Source: Nocardioides sp. 503 (lineage in GTDB: Bacteria > Actinomycetota > Actinomycetes > Propionibacteriales > Nocardioidaceae). Taken from it: DNA of 64,000 nt. Positions within the stretch are counted from its first letter, which is position 1, and each line of letters begins with the position of its first letter. The DNA is taken from positions 868,001 to 932,000 of the forward strand of contig NZ_SPUI01000003.1 of the NCBI RefSeq assembly GCF_004522095.1. The letters are read 5' to 3'. Shown here piece after piece: positions 55,094 through 63,486 of this stretch. Under the pieces are notes generated by a model. It was not told the DNA's origin. It did no database searches and was given only the letters and a program-made list of their open reading frames with translations. The translations under genes were made by a program, and so were the position numbers.

Positions 55094-55420
55094 CCTCGTA
55101 TCCAAGCAGAAATCGGGTGAGCACCACGTACGGCTCGCCAGACATGCGAACTTCGCCTCGTCGCACCGGTTCAAGTTGCGTTACCGTACCGACGGTGCGA
55201 CGAACCTGGTTCGGGTGACTCGTGCGTCCTAGTGATTGATGAAGAAGAGATGCCGACCGAAATAATGCATGGCATGGTCAAACTGACGCCGAGTCGCCAA
55301 ACTTGGCGACGCAGGCCCAAGAGGCGCTGGGCATCCCGCGGCCGCCGAAGCTCTGATTGACACGACGCGTCGCCAATTGCCGGGTAGCCCATTTGACTGG
55401 GCCATGGCGTACCAAGCGCA
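55094..55420. other. 327-bp spacer between the lipase-like and OLD genes
   Basis: No supported gene. It contains an 18-base hairpin (GTCGCCAA-AC-TTGGCGAC, 55293-55310) and the short dyad ACCGT-ACCG-ACGGT (within 55180-55200). An open frame in this interval has unusual composition and starts inside the lipase gene, so it is not called. The hairpin could be a regulatory or processing site between the two genes, which are transcribed in the same direction. Confidence 0.5.
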
Positions 55421-56899
55421 CTACCAGTCGTGGTCCGTTTGGTCATCGGTTTCCGGAATTGTGGTGCCAGCCTGCGCTGGCGGCCAACCTCCCCGTGCGC
55501 GCTTTATGTCAAGGTTAAGGAAGTGCTTAAGCATCGAAAGCGCGTCACTCGTTCCTGTATGCCGTCGCCGAAATGTTCGGGCTCGCCGACTCATCCCCGT
55601 GGTGGGTGTACCTGGTCGCCAGTAGTCCAGGTGTGGAAAAGGGAAAAGCCGACGCCATCTCTCGTGTGGCGCATCGGCAAAACGGTGAATGGGCACATCC
55701 AGAACTCCCACTCCGAATTTTGGTGCGACTGGCCCGCCTACAGGGTCGCCTTCGATTAGGTTCCTCGTGGGAAAGTACAGATTGGTCCATCGCGTCGAAC
55801 TGAACACCGCCGCCGAGTTGGCAACTTTCATTGACCGGATCACGCCCGCCCCTTCGATGTTGGCGCGGTATAACACATCCCCGGACGTGTCCGGCGCAGG
55901 AGGACATGTGGGGTACTCCCGTTCTGCTTGCCGTTCTGCCAGAGTGAACTCGCCGCGGTTCAAGAGGAGATCGGCGTTCGCGAGCGGAGAGCCAAGCGTG
56001 ATTAGATCGGTCACGAGCCAAGGGACGCCTCGAGCTCGATTCTCCATCCACAACCGCAATTGCGCCTGCTGAAAGGCGTCCAAGTGTTTTCGCTTTGGTG
56101 TTGTACCCAGCGCAGCCGCAGCTTGAGCAAAACAATCTGCCTGGGGCTGAGGACCAAAACAGCGGGGATTTGGTTCCCGAAACTCGTCGTATGCCTGCCG
56201 CAAAATGTCGTAGCCGATAACGGAACCGAGACTATGGCCGACTACGACGATGCGCACGTAATTTCCTTCCGTATGAAGTCTGCGCAATAGCTGCACTCCG
56301 GCGCTTCGAATGGCGTTCCTACCAGCGACGGAATGAGGTTGAGGTGTCAGGTATCGCTCGGCGTCGACCAACGCGCGGCGAATGAAGCCGCCCGAGACGG
56401 CGTTTGCGGCCAGGACCAGAAGTAGAACTGCGAGGGCTGTCAGGAGCGCGACTCGGGTTTCCGGTTGGGGGAGATCTTTTCCCAGGATTGCCGACACGAG
56501 TGCAATGCCGAGTGTCAAAGCCAAAGTGACCAGGGCAACGACCGCGACGATGGCTAAGGATCGAAGGACTCTGAGGTGAGGTCGTAGGAGACTCATCGCA
56601 CCTTCCTGACTTCCAGAAAAGACCAAACGCCAGCTCCAAGCGAGAATTTCCCTAACCTTGCCGGGTGGCATTTGGTGAGCCCAGTACAGCTCGAAGAAGT
56701 CAGTGGCTGGGCGCCTTCGTGCCTTAGAAGGCAACGTTAGTCGCCGTAATTCTGCCGATTGCGATAAACGATCAGGCTTATTGTGGTAGAAGCCGAGGCC
56801 GAGACCATTGACGAACCGTCTAAGCGTATCCATGGGACTTTGCTCGCCTATACCATGGATCACGATGATGGCTTGCCGTTCGGCTTTTTGTAACCCCAT
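55421..56899 (-). CDS. Membrane-anchored alpha/beta hydrolase (lipase-like)
   Basis: 492 residues. An N-terminal strand-turn IIVIHGIGEQSPMDTL (about 11-25) is the oxyanion region. Two TM helices are at about 114-138 and 149-169. The nucleophile elbow VVGHSLGSVIGYD with Ser223 follows. The later ITLGSPLANADLLLNRGEF and the C-terminal basic tail complete a lipase/esterase fold held at the membrane. Similar proteins occur in many bacteria with no proven substrate. Being the first gene before the OLD nuclease in the same direction, it may be an effector that attacks membrane lipids; this is inference. Confidence 0.75.
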   Translation of the reverse strand: MGLQKAERQAIIVIHGIGEQSPMDTLRRFVNGLGLGFYHNKPDRLSQSAELRRLTLPSKARRRPATDFFELYWAHQMPPGKVREILAWSWRLVFSGSQEGAMSLLRPHLRVLRSLAIVAVVALVTLALTLGIALVSAILGKDLPQPETRVALLTALAVLLLVLAANAVSGGFIRRALVDAERYLTPQPHSVAGRNAIRSAGVQLLRRLHTEGNYVRIVVVGHSLGSVIGYDILRQAYDEFREPNPRCFGPQPQADCFAQAAAALGTTPKRKHLDAFQQAQLRLWMENRARGVPWLVTDLITLGSPLANADLLLNRGEFTLAERQAEREYPTCPPAPDTSGDVLYRANIEGAGVIRSMKVANSAAVFSSTRWTNLYFPTRNLIEGDPVGGPVAPKFGVGVLDVPIHRFADAPHERWRRLFPFPHLDYWRPGTPTTGMSRRARTFRRRHTGTSDALSMLKHFLNLDIKRARGGWPPAQAGTTIPETDDQTDHDW

Positions 56900-56946
56900 G
56901 AAATCGAGGCTATCGGTTCAAGGTGAGGCCTGGCGATGTTCTGCTC

Positions 56947-57455
56947 GTTACGGTTCGTGCCCGGACCGATGGACGGCCCGTTCGCATTCGGCCTTGAGGA
57001 GTCGGCGAGCGCGTCGTTCCTGCGTACCGACGGCGGTCCCTCGACCACCGACAAGGGCAGCCCGCTCCTGGTGTTGCTCGCCTCCGAGATCCTCGCCCGC
57101 ACCGGCCGCAGCGCGAGTGAGCAGTACGGCGATCTGGTGGCTCAGCACGCCGACGTCGACTAGGCGACTCGACGCTCCTGCCGACCGCGAACAGGAGGCC
57201 CAGCTCGCGTCTCTCCCCCCGCCGACGTCAGTGCTACGTCGCTAGCCGGCGAAAGCCACGCCAGGCTCGCCGAGGCCCCGGGAGCGGCGCGAAGATCGGC
57301 GGCCGCAAGATGACGACGGAGTTTGCGTGGTTTGGCGCACGCCTCTCCGGCACAGAGCACGTCTACAAGATCTCCGCTGAGTCGTTCCAAGGTGCCGAGC
57401 ACCTTGCGCGTGCAAGAGGCGGGGCGCGATGTCGTGTCGGCGGCACTGAAGTAGG
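56947..57455 (+). pseudogene. Decayed 3' third of pgm
   Basis: Matches the intact pgm from the WFVPG region (near 52590) to its stop, but is broken by a stop at 57163, a frame change and substitutions. Over 56996-57055, 56 of 60 bases match pgm 52641-52700; over the next 60, 45 match. The later copy still ends at the pgm stop position. It is too short and disrupted to encode a mutase. Its presence at the far side of the OLD-lipase pair makes it a mark of how the region was built. Confidence 0.8.
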
Positions 57456-57491
57456 GCCGCTAGAAGCCTTTGCCATGCTCCAAGGCGAAGG

Positions 57492-57800
57492 GTGGGCAAG
57501 CGTACTTCTGTTGCGCTTTCTGGAGCCCATTTCGCTCACCTGACGTCCCCAGTCGAGACCGAGCGTCTCAAGGACGCGCTCGTTCTCATCGTGCGGGCGT
57601 GGGATTGGTGCCCCTCAGCGCTCCGCCGCCTGGACGACGACCTTTCGCGAGTACTGTGCATCTGGCTCGACGACATTTGCCCCAACGGCATCGACCACAA
57701 GGTATGCGTCCGCGCACAGTCGCCTACTGGGTCCCCTGGGCAATGTGCGGTGCGAGTGACGGGTGTGACCGACGGGCGAAGGAGCACATTAGATGAATGA
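57492..57800 (+). CDS. Possible small gene before the KAP NTPase
   Basis: 102 codons from GTG 57492; its stop overlaps the KAP start by 8 bp. Third-position G/C is high through the middle of the frame, and the text [15 protein letters not shown] has helix character. The KAP ribosome site (GGAG) lies inside it, so translation could be coupled. No family is recognised. It could equally be a remnant; confidence is limited. Confidence 0.45.
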   Translation: MGKRTSVALSGAHFAHLTSPVETERLKDALVLIVRAWDWCPSALRRLDDDLSRVLCIWLDDICPNGIDHKVCVRAQSPTGSPGQCAVRVTGVTDGRRSTLDE

Positions 57801-59916
57801 TTCCAAGTGGGCCGACCGGCCACTATCTGCCATCGCCGAGGACACCCTCGACCGAGACAACTATGCCAAGGCAGCCGCCGACCTGATCGTGAGCACCTTC
57901 TCCTACGACCTCAGCGTCGTGTTCGGGCTCAGCGGGCCATGGGGTAGCGGCAAGACGTCCTTCATCGCGATGACCGAGGAACACCTGCGCACCACTCACC
58001 CCGATTGGCACATATCGCACTTCACACCATGGGCCACAAGCGACGAGACCGGTCTGATCGCCGAGTTCTACGCGTCCTTGGCGCGGGGGCTGCCCGTCAA
58101 GAAGTCCAGACACCTCCGCGCGGCCTTGGCCACCGCCGCAATGTTGGCGGCGCCTACCGCCAACGTCATCCCCGTTGCCGGAGCCACGGCCGCAGAAATT
58201 GCCCGCGCGGGCGCGCAAGCGCTTGTGAAGGCTAGACCCTGGCAAGACGTTTTCAAGGAGGCATCGGAAGAGATCGAGAAGCTCCGACGTCCAATTCTGA
58301 TCGTCGTAGATGACGTCGACCGCCTTCACAGCAACGAACTCATGACACTGCTCAAAGTCGTACGCCTCCTTGGACGTTTCCCCGGCGTTCAGTACCTGTT
58401 GGCATACGACGACGACACGCTCCACCGATCGCTTACTCACGCCGGCGCAGCGCAACCGCTCGATGGGTCCGCTGAACGGTTTATGGAGAAGATCGTTCAG
58501 TACCCAGTCCTGGTTCCGCCGCTACTGCGCCATCAGCAAGTTACGCGGCTCCACGCTGGCCTCAAGCGCACGACACGTACGGTGGATACCTCCACGGCGG
58601 GAGCTCAGACGGACCGGATCGACGCGCTTATGCAGTGCTTCACTGGCCTGTTGCGGACCCCCCGCGCAATCGACCGTTTCATCGCCCAACTCGAACACCA
58701 CATTCCGTTACTGCCTCCTGGCGAGATCGACGACGAAGACGTCATCCTCTTGACGCTGGTCAGGGTGGCGTTCCCCGGCCTGTTCAACGACCTCCCAAAA
58801 TTCCGGGAGCCTCTCGTCAGTGGGCACACTGGCCAACTCGCAGTTGGCCGCAGTATCGATCGCGTGAAGTTCGACCCAGTGGTGCTGCTGACCAAGATCC
58901 CCGCCGAGCACGCCGACACCGGCCGGCTCCTCCTCGCATCCCTCTTTCCTCGACTGGAGTGGCCTGACACGCACGTCATCGACGTCTCCTACCCGAGCGC
59001 GACCGGGAGAGGCGTTGGTTCAGACGGATACTTTGACCGGTACTTTGCGATGGCGATCCCCAGCCACGATATCTCCGACCAAGAGGTTCGCGAGGCAGTC
59101 GTCGCCGCCACCCTGAATGACCCTTCACCATTGACGACACTGCTAACTCAGCCCAACGACGACCGAGCCCAGCTGGCGATCACTAAAGCCAGCGGCGACG
59201 ACAACACCCCAGCAGCGACCGAGGCCAGGCTCAACCTCGCCACTACCCTCGCCGCGATCGCTAGCCAACTCCCTGAAGACCCGTTCACGGCCTTCGGCCG
59301 CGTGGGGCAAATCGTCGCCTGGACGGGAAACCTCATCGGATCCCTCGCCGGCACCGCCACTCATGCGGAAGCTAAGTCGATTCTCAATGGCCTGAACGCC
59401 ACCGGCCTCGCCGTGCGCGCCATGTCGCACGTCGAGGACGCCGCCCGACGCATCGAGAATCCCAACGCCGGGAACTGGGTTTTCGACCTCAACGAATGGC
59501 TCGTCGAGCAGGCGATTGGCGATTTCGTGCAACACCTCAGCGAAGGCGACGCAGCTTCACAACACGTCCCGCAGGGCGCACTTCGCCACTACGCCATCAA
59601 GCATGGCCACGAACTTGAACTCCGTGCCAGGATCGCTGAACTCATCGGGACCGGGGCCATCACGATCGCGGACCTTGCTGCCCGTTTCGTTCCCGCGCAC
59701 GGCAGCCATAGCGGGGCGGGCTACTGGACTCTGTCCGAAGATGTCGATCAGGAATCGTTCGACAAGCTAGCCCCGCCGGAAGACGACCCCTGGTACTCCT
59801 CACCAAAGGAAGCAGTCGACATCCACGACCTTGGCTGGCTAAACCGCCGCAAGTTCGCTGCAGGTCGGTTCACCCCACCGACCTCGACCCTCGCGCCCGC
59901 CGAGCCCACCGCCTAG
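57793..59916 (+). CDS. KAP-family P-loop NTPase
   Basis: 707 residues. Walker A GPWGSGKTSF at about 48-57; Walker B ILIVVDDVDRL at about 168-178. A hydrophobic stretch between them (about 107-145) is the TM insertion typical of KAP NTPases. Sensor-type sequences LLAYDDDTLHRSL and FMEKIVQYPV follow. KAP proteins are membrane-linked NTPases; the F-plasmid PifA, which stops phage T7, is the best-known example. The last 230 residues are not recognised and may sense or act. It stands in the defence-type island, possibly with the small ORF upstream. Confidence 0.9.
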   Translation: MNDSKWADRPLSAIAEDTLDRDNYAKAAADLIVSTFSYDLSVVFGLSGPWGSGKTSFIAMTEEHLRTTHPDWHISHFTPWATSDETGLIAEFYASLARGLPVKKSRHLRAALATAAMLAAPTANVIPVAGATAAEIARAGAQALVKARPWQDVFKEASEEIEKLRRPILIVVDDVDRLHSNELMTLLKVVRLLGRFPGVQYLLAYDDDTLHRSLTHAGAAQPLDGSAERFMEKIVQYPVLVPPLLRHQQVTRLHAGLKRTTRTVDTSTAGAQTDRIDALMQCFTGLLRTPRAIDRFIAQLEHHIPLLPPGEIDDEDVILLTLVRVAFPGLFNDLPKFREPLVSGHTGQLAVGRSIDRVKFDPVVLLTKIPAEHADTGRLLLASLFPRLEWPDTHVIDVSYPSATGRGVGSDGYFDRYFAMAIPSHDISDQEVREAVVAATLNDPSPLTTLLTQPNDDRAQLAITKASGDDNTPAATEARLNLATTLAAIASQLPEDPFTAFGRVGQIVAWTGNLIGSLAGTATHAEAKSILNGLNATGLAVRAMSHVEDAARRIENPNAGNWVFDLNEWLVEQAIGDFVQHLSEGDAASQHVPQGALRHYAIKHGHELELRARIAELIGTGAITIADLAARFVPAHGSHSGAGYWTLSEDVDQESFDKLAPPEDDPWYSSPKEAVDIHDLGWLNRRKFAAGRFTPPTSTLAPAEPTA

Positions 59917-60158
59917 CGGACGCGACCTCCGGATCCGACGAGCCTCGGAAGCACATACGCCACATAGCGGATGAACTCGCGTCTACTTCCCGCGCAACGA
60001 GCAGGCCCGATCGTGTCTTGGATGCGGAGTGCCGACGTAGAGGCGGCCTTACGTCCGATCGTGCCCGTGCCGAGTGGTCCGCGACAGGCGTTATCCCGCC
60101 CCATGCGCCGAGTCGGGCGGGCCCCGACTGCTGCTGACCTTGCACTTGCCTGGATGCG

Positions 60159-61484
60159 TCACTCAGAAAGGCGACTCCTGAGGCTGCTTGCGTGTCGCAC
60201 GTCCTCGGCAGCGACAGACTCATCGTCGTCGACCCCAAGGTCGAGGTACAGGACTCGCAGCTGATCGCGGACCAACCGAGCGATGTCGGCGATGTCTTCT
60301 GGCCGCTGAAGCTGGAAGCTCCACGTCCTCATATCCTGTGGGACAGGCCGGTCCACGCGATCAAAGTCGAGCGCGAAGCTTAAGCCGTCACCTCGTTGCG
60401 ACTCGACCCAACAGACCAGATTATCAACGTGGCTGGGGGCGCCGCCTGCAAGCTGGACTATCGCCGGAGTCATCTCAAAGATGATGGTCTCGAGGGTGCA
60501 CAGGAGCACGAGAGCGACCTCAGCCCGACCGACCCTCGGTGCCTGCGCGTCGCCCAGTCTTGGCAGGCGCAGGTGAGCCTCGAGCGCGAACGCGACCTGG
60601 TTCCCGCTTCTTTGCACCGTCATGACGATCTGCTGCGACTCCGGCAGCCCGGGGCGGACTCCGGTCACCCGGTAGCGGGTCGAGGACCACTCCCGTCCGT
60701 CGAGGTCGGTCAGCAGACTCGCGGCCGACGCTCCACGCCCCAGATTTTGCAGGCCCAAGCGAACGATGGTCGAGTCCTGGAGAGCTTGATCTAGAGCGTC
60801 ACGAACCTCACGGCCGAACACGAGCGGTGCAGAACCGAGCGGGCGGGTATAGACGGCAGTGGCTGCTCTCACGACCAAGTCAGCAGCCGCGGTCCTGTCT
60901 TCCCCGTCGAGCATCCTGCTGGCGAAAACGTTCGAGACGGCAAACATCGTCCCTGACGGGCGGGCGCTGGAAGTGCGCCGTTCGACCAAGAGCAGTATTT
61001 GGTCGTGCGTGGCCGCGCACGACTGTCCGTAGTTGCGGACGAACACTTGGCCCTGCTTCACCACTGGCCACAATGCAGGATCGGCCTCAACACGGACGAC
61101 CAAGATCACCTTGTCCTTTCCAGGGATGGCGACCGTCGTGATCTCGGGCGTGATCCGAGGACTGAGGGTGCCGTGGCACGCCTCGAGGAGCGAAACGCCC
61201 TCGCCAGCGTCGACGCCGGGAGCGGACTCAAAATCCGGTTCGTGTTCGTCGACACCGACCAGAATGATCCCGCCAGCCGCGTTTGCCATGGCAGCGATTG
61301 CTGTCGTGACGTTGTGTCGGGTCCGCTCGCGCTTGAGCTCGAGAGTTGTGTTCTCAATGAACAGCCGGGTGCGCCGCTGCTCGTCCAAGAATCCCCTCAG
61401 CTGATCCGCACCAAGCTCCTCTAGAGGGGCGGTGTAGATCGTCCAGCCCAAATTCGTCACCTTCGTACTCTCACACGAGGGCAT
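60159..61484 (-). CDS. AlbA_2 (Schlafen-type) domain protein
   Basis: 441 residues from ATG 61484; an outer start would add 105 residues of unlike composition. The N-terminal domain (about 45-130) has FIENTTLELKRERTR and IAAMANAAGGIILVGVDEH, the AlbA_2 pattern (a nucleic-acid- and/or ATP-binding module). The remaining 300 residues carry no named domain and have a mixed alpha/beta character. Divergent from the SEC-C gene with a 241-bp spacer. AlbA_2 proteins recur in defence contexts, often as the nucleic-acid sensing or regulatory part. Confidence 0.82.
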   Translation of the reverse strand: MPSCESTKVTNLGWTIYTAPLEELGADQLRGFLDEQRRTRLFIENTTLELKRERTRHNVTTAIAAMANAAGGIILVGVDEHEPDFESAPGVDAGEGVSLLEACHGTLSPRITPEITTVAIPGKDKVILVVRVEADPALWPVVKQGQVFVRNYGQSCAATHDQILLLVERRTSSARPSGTMFAVSNVFASRMLDGEDRTAAADLVVRAATAVYTRPLGSAPLVFGREVRDALDQALQDSTIVRLGLQNLGRGASAASLLTDLDGREWSSTRYRVTGVRPGLPESQQIVMTVQRSGNQVAFALEAHLRLPRLGDAQAPRVGRAEVALVLLCTLETIIFEMTPAIVQLAGGAPSHVDNLVCWVESQRGDGLSFALDFDRVDRPVPQDMRTWSFQLQRPEDIADIARLVRDQLRVLYLDLGVDDDESVAAEDVRHASSLRSRLSE

Positions 61485-61725
61485 CGTCACGGTCCCGTCA
61501 TTCCCGCAACTTGGCGGCTGCCCAGGCGGGCCCGCCTCGCTTGAACTACTCACTGCGGGGGCGGCGAGCCGCGGCCAGGACACCTCACCGCGTAGGTGCG
61601 GTCGATGACCACTACAGGTGATGGACCGTTCCAACCACACTTGATGACGCCCGCGCAGCACAGCATTCCTACCTGGAAGCAAACTAGGCCGTTGAACCGA
61701 AGTGCAGTTGAGAGAGGATCCGCTT

Positions 61726-63261
61726 GTGATGGGAATCGACCTGTTGGCGGCGTACGGGCGGAATGAGCCATGCTGGTGCGGTTCACGTCGAAAGTACAAG
61801 TCGTGCCACGGAAACCAACGACCGTCATCTCAGCCCGGCGCTCCGTTGCCACCAGACCGCGAGGGCAGCAGGTTCCTGAGTCCGTCAACGTCGCTGGCGA
61901 CCGGTGCCCTCGGGAGAATGATGCCCGCCGGCACGGGAATTACTCTCCCCGCGGATGGCCCGGAGCCGACAGCGATCTCCTACACGAACTGGGAGGCCGA
62001 CCTTGGGTCCGCGTTGGACGGCGACGGGGACGCGATGAGCATCGAGTCTCTCGGTGGATTGCGTGTAGAGGTCCTGCGACGGCTTGCAGGGCTACCGGCC
62101 AGCGAGGATCCGCCGTCCGACCAGATCATACAAGCCGTATATCGCCTCGCTGCCGAGACGGTGCGCACAGTCGCGCAATTGGTAAGACAGACACCGCGGC
62201 CAGCAATGTTATGGAACCAGGAACTGGACGTCGCCCAATTCCTGGGCCGCACGTTGCTCCTCGCGGACCATGTCTTGTACCCGGACCACGTCTTCGACAG
62301 TCTGCGTCGCGAGCCAAGCGCGCGCCAGCTGAAGGAAGACGCGACATCCGAATTGATGAACGCGGAACTTCTTGCTAGCGGTATCGCCATCCCGGTGCCG
62401 GCGGGCGTGGCGATGGCAACCCAGGGGCGGGCGGCTCAGGAACTAACCGCAGGCGACTTGAAAACCCCAGAACTGGTCGCGTGGGTGCACAGTCAACTGA
62501 TCGTAGAAGGACCGACCGCCCGGGAGGCACTGTTTGTGCGTGCGGCTGACGACCTTGCGCAGGACGCTGCGAACTTTTGGCTGCATGGCCACATCGATAG
62601 AGGCTCCATGGACCACGAGACCGGGCGCTTCAAAACCTCAATGCTGCAGCCGTATGACCCCGGGTTCGATTACGAGCCGTGGATCAACCAAGTCAAGAAT
62701 TCAGCGATCGGCGCATTGGTGCAGCGTACCCACGAGCGCATAGTCGCAGCTGATGTCTTCGGTGCCGAGTACGTCTCAGCATCGCTGTTCGAGGCACGAC
62801 TGCTTCGCACCCGGGAGCGTACTGCGCGGATCGGACCGGCCCAGGCTGCGCTTTGGGCCGACATCCCGGAACTGACAACTATGCGAGGCCCTGACCTGGC
62901 CAAGCTCTTGACGAACGAAGGTGCCATTGAGGACCTGCGCCGTCAGGTGCGCGCAGCGTTGAAGACGGCCCGCACCGATGCCGAAAACATCGACGCGATC
63001 ACCGAACTCACTCATCAACTGGAAGCCGCATCCCTCAACCTTCAGAAGAGATCGAGAACTGACCTAGCTTGGAAGGCCGTCATACCCGGCGGCCTATCAG
63101 CGGCATCCATGGTGCTCGGCACCGTCACCGGGGGGCTGGTCGCGGCGAGCGGCGGTGCGTTGGGTGCGCTTGCCACGCTTGCGCCGTTCCTGGGCGATCG
63201 TATGAACACCCGCAGAGACGCGGCGTATCTCTTCGTTGCTGCCCGTCGAGGCCGCCAATAG
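61726..63261 (+). CDS. SEC-C zinc-finger protein with C-terminal membrane segment
   Basis: 511 residues from GTG 61726 (AGAGG at 61713-61717, 8 bases upstream); ATG 61729 is an alternative. The N-terminal SEC-C motif GRNEPCWCGSRRKYKSCHG has Cys16-x-Cys18-x8-Cys27-His28, a zinc finger best known from SecA. A long helical central region follows. Residues about 457-496 (AVIPGGLSAASMVLGTVTGG and the next 20) form a Gly/Ala-rich hydrophobic hairpin near the C-terminus. The design looks like a sensor at one end and a membrane device at the other. Function unknown. Divergent partner: the AlbA_2 protein. Confidence 0.8.
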   Translation: MMGIDLLAAYGRNEPCWCGSRRKYKSCHGNQRPSSQPGAPLPPDREGSRFLSPSTSLATGALGRMMPAGTGITLPADGPEPTAISYTNWEADLGSALDGDGDAMSIESLGGLRVEVLRRLAGLPASEDPPSDQIIQAVYRLAAETVRTVAQLVRQTPRPAMLWNQELDVAQFLGRTLLLADHVLYPDHVFDSLRREPSARQLKEDATSELMNAELLASGIAIPVPAGVAMATQGRAAQELTAGDLKTPELVAWVHSQLIVEGPTAREALFVRAADDLAQDAANFWLHGHIDRGSMDHETGRFKTSMLQPYDPGFDYEPWINQVKNSAIGALVQRTHERIVAADVFGAEYVSASLFEARLLRTRERTARIGPAQAALWADIPELTTMRGPDLAKLLTNEGAIEDLRRQVRAALKTARTDAENIDAITELTHQLEAASLNLQKRSRTDLAWKAVIPGGLSAASMVLGTVTGGLVAASGGALGALATLAPFLGDRMNTRRDAAYLFVAARRGRQ

Positions 63262-63486
63262 CACATGCCCCGAGGCTGAATGTCCGAATGGTGCATATTG
63301 CGCGTGGGCGCAGTGCCGGGACATGCCACCGACTCAAGGAGTTGCGCGGGCCCGTGCCATATGGCGCATATCGATGACCCCAGTGGGGTCCGAAATCGAC
63401 GCGATTCGCCCGTCTGAGTGGCGCGCATGCTTCGGCGAACAAGCTCGAGGCACCTGCGTCTCGGCCACGCTGTGCGGGGGCCCTCT

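Larger units (their letters stand above)
53109..63486. other. Accessory (defence-type) island flanked by pgm and a decayed pgm 3' copy
   Basis: Composition drops in this interval: for example, 25 of 60 bases in 55021-55080 are G or C, against about 41 of 60 in the pgm line 52681-52740. Codon use is also less biased than that of the neighbours. It carries an OLD-type ATPase-nuclease, a membrane hydrolase, a pgm relic, a small ORF, a KAP NTPase and the AlbA_2/SEC-C pair. No integrase or transposase is visible, so the borders given are the gene borders, not proven ends of transfer. Confidence 0.6.

Noticed and set aside
55171..55446. 91-codon open frame between the OLD and lipase genes
   Set aside because: It starts inside the lipase gene, lacks a convincing ribosome site and its product has no structure suggestive of a real protein.
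57470..57796. Alternative 108-codon frame over the small ORF before KAP
   Set aside because: Third-position composition is poorer than in the 57492 frame and the product is Arg/Pro/His-rich in a random way.
59917..60158. Short open frames between KAP and AlbA_2 genes
   Set aside because: All are under 100 codons, with no ribosome site or recognisable product; treated as an intergenic region without features.
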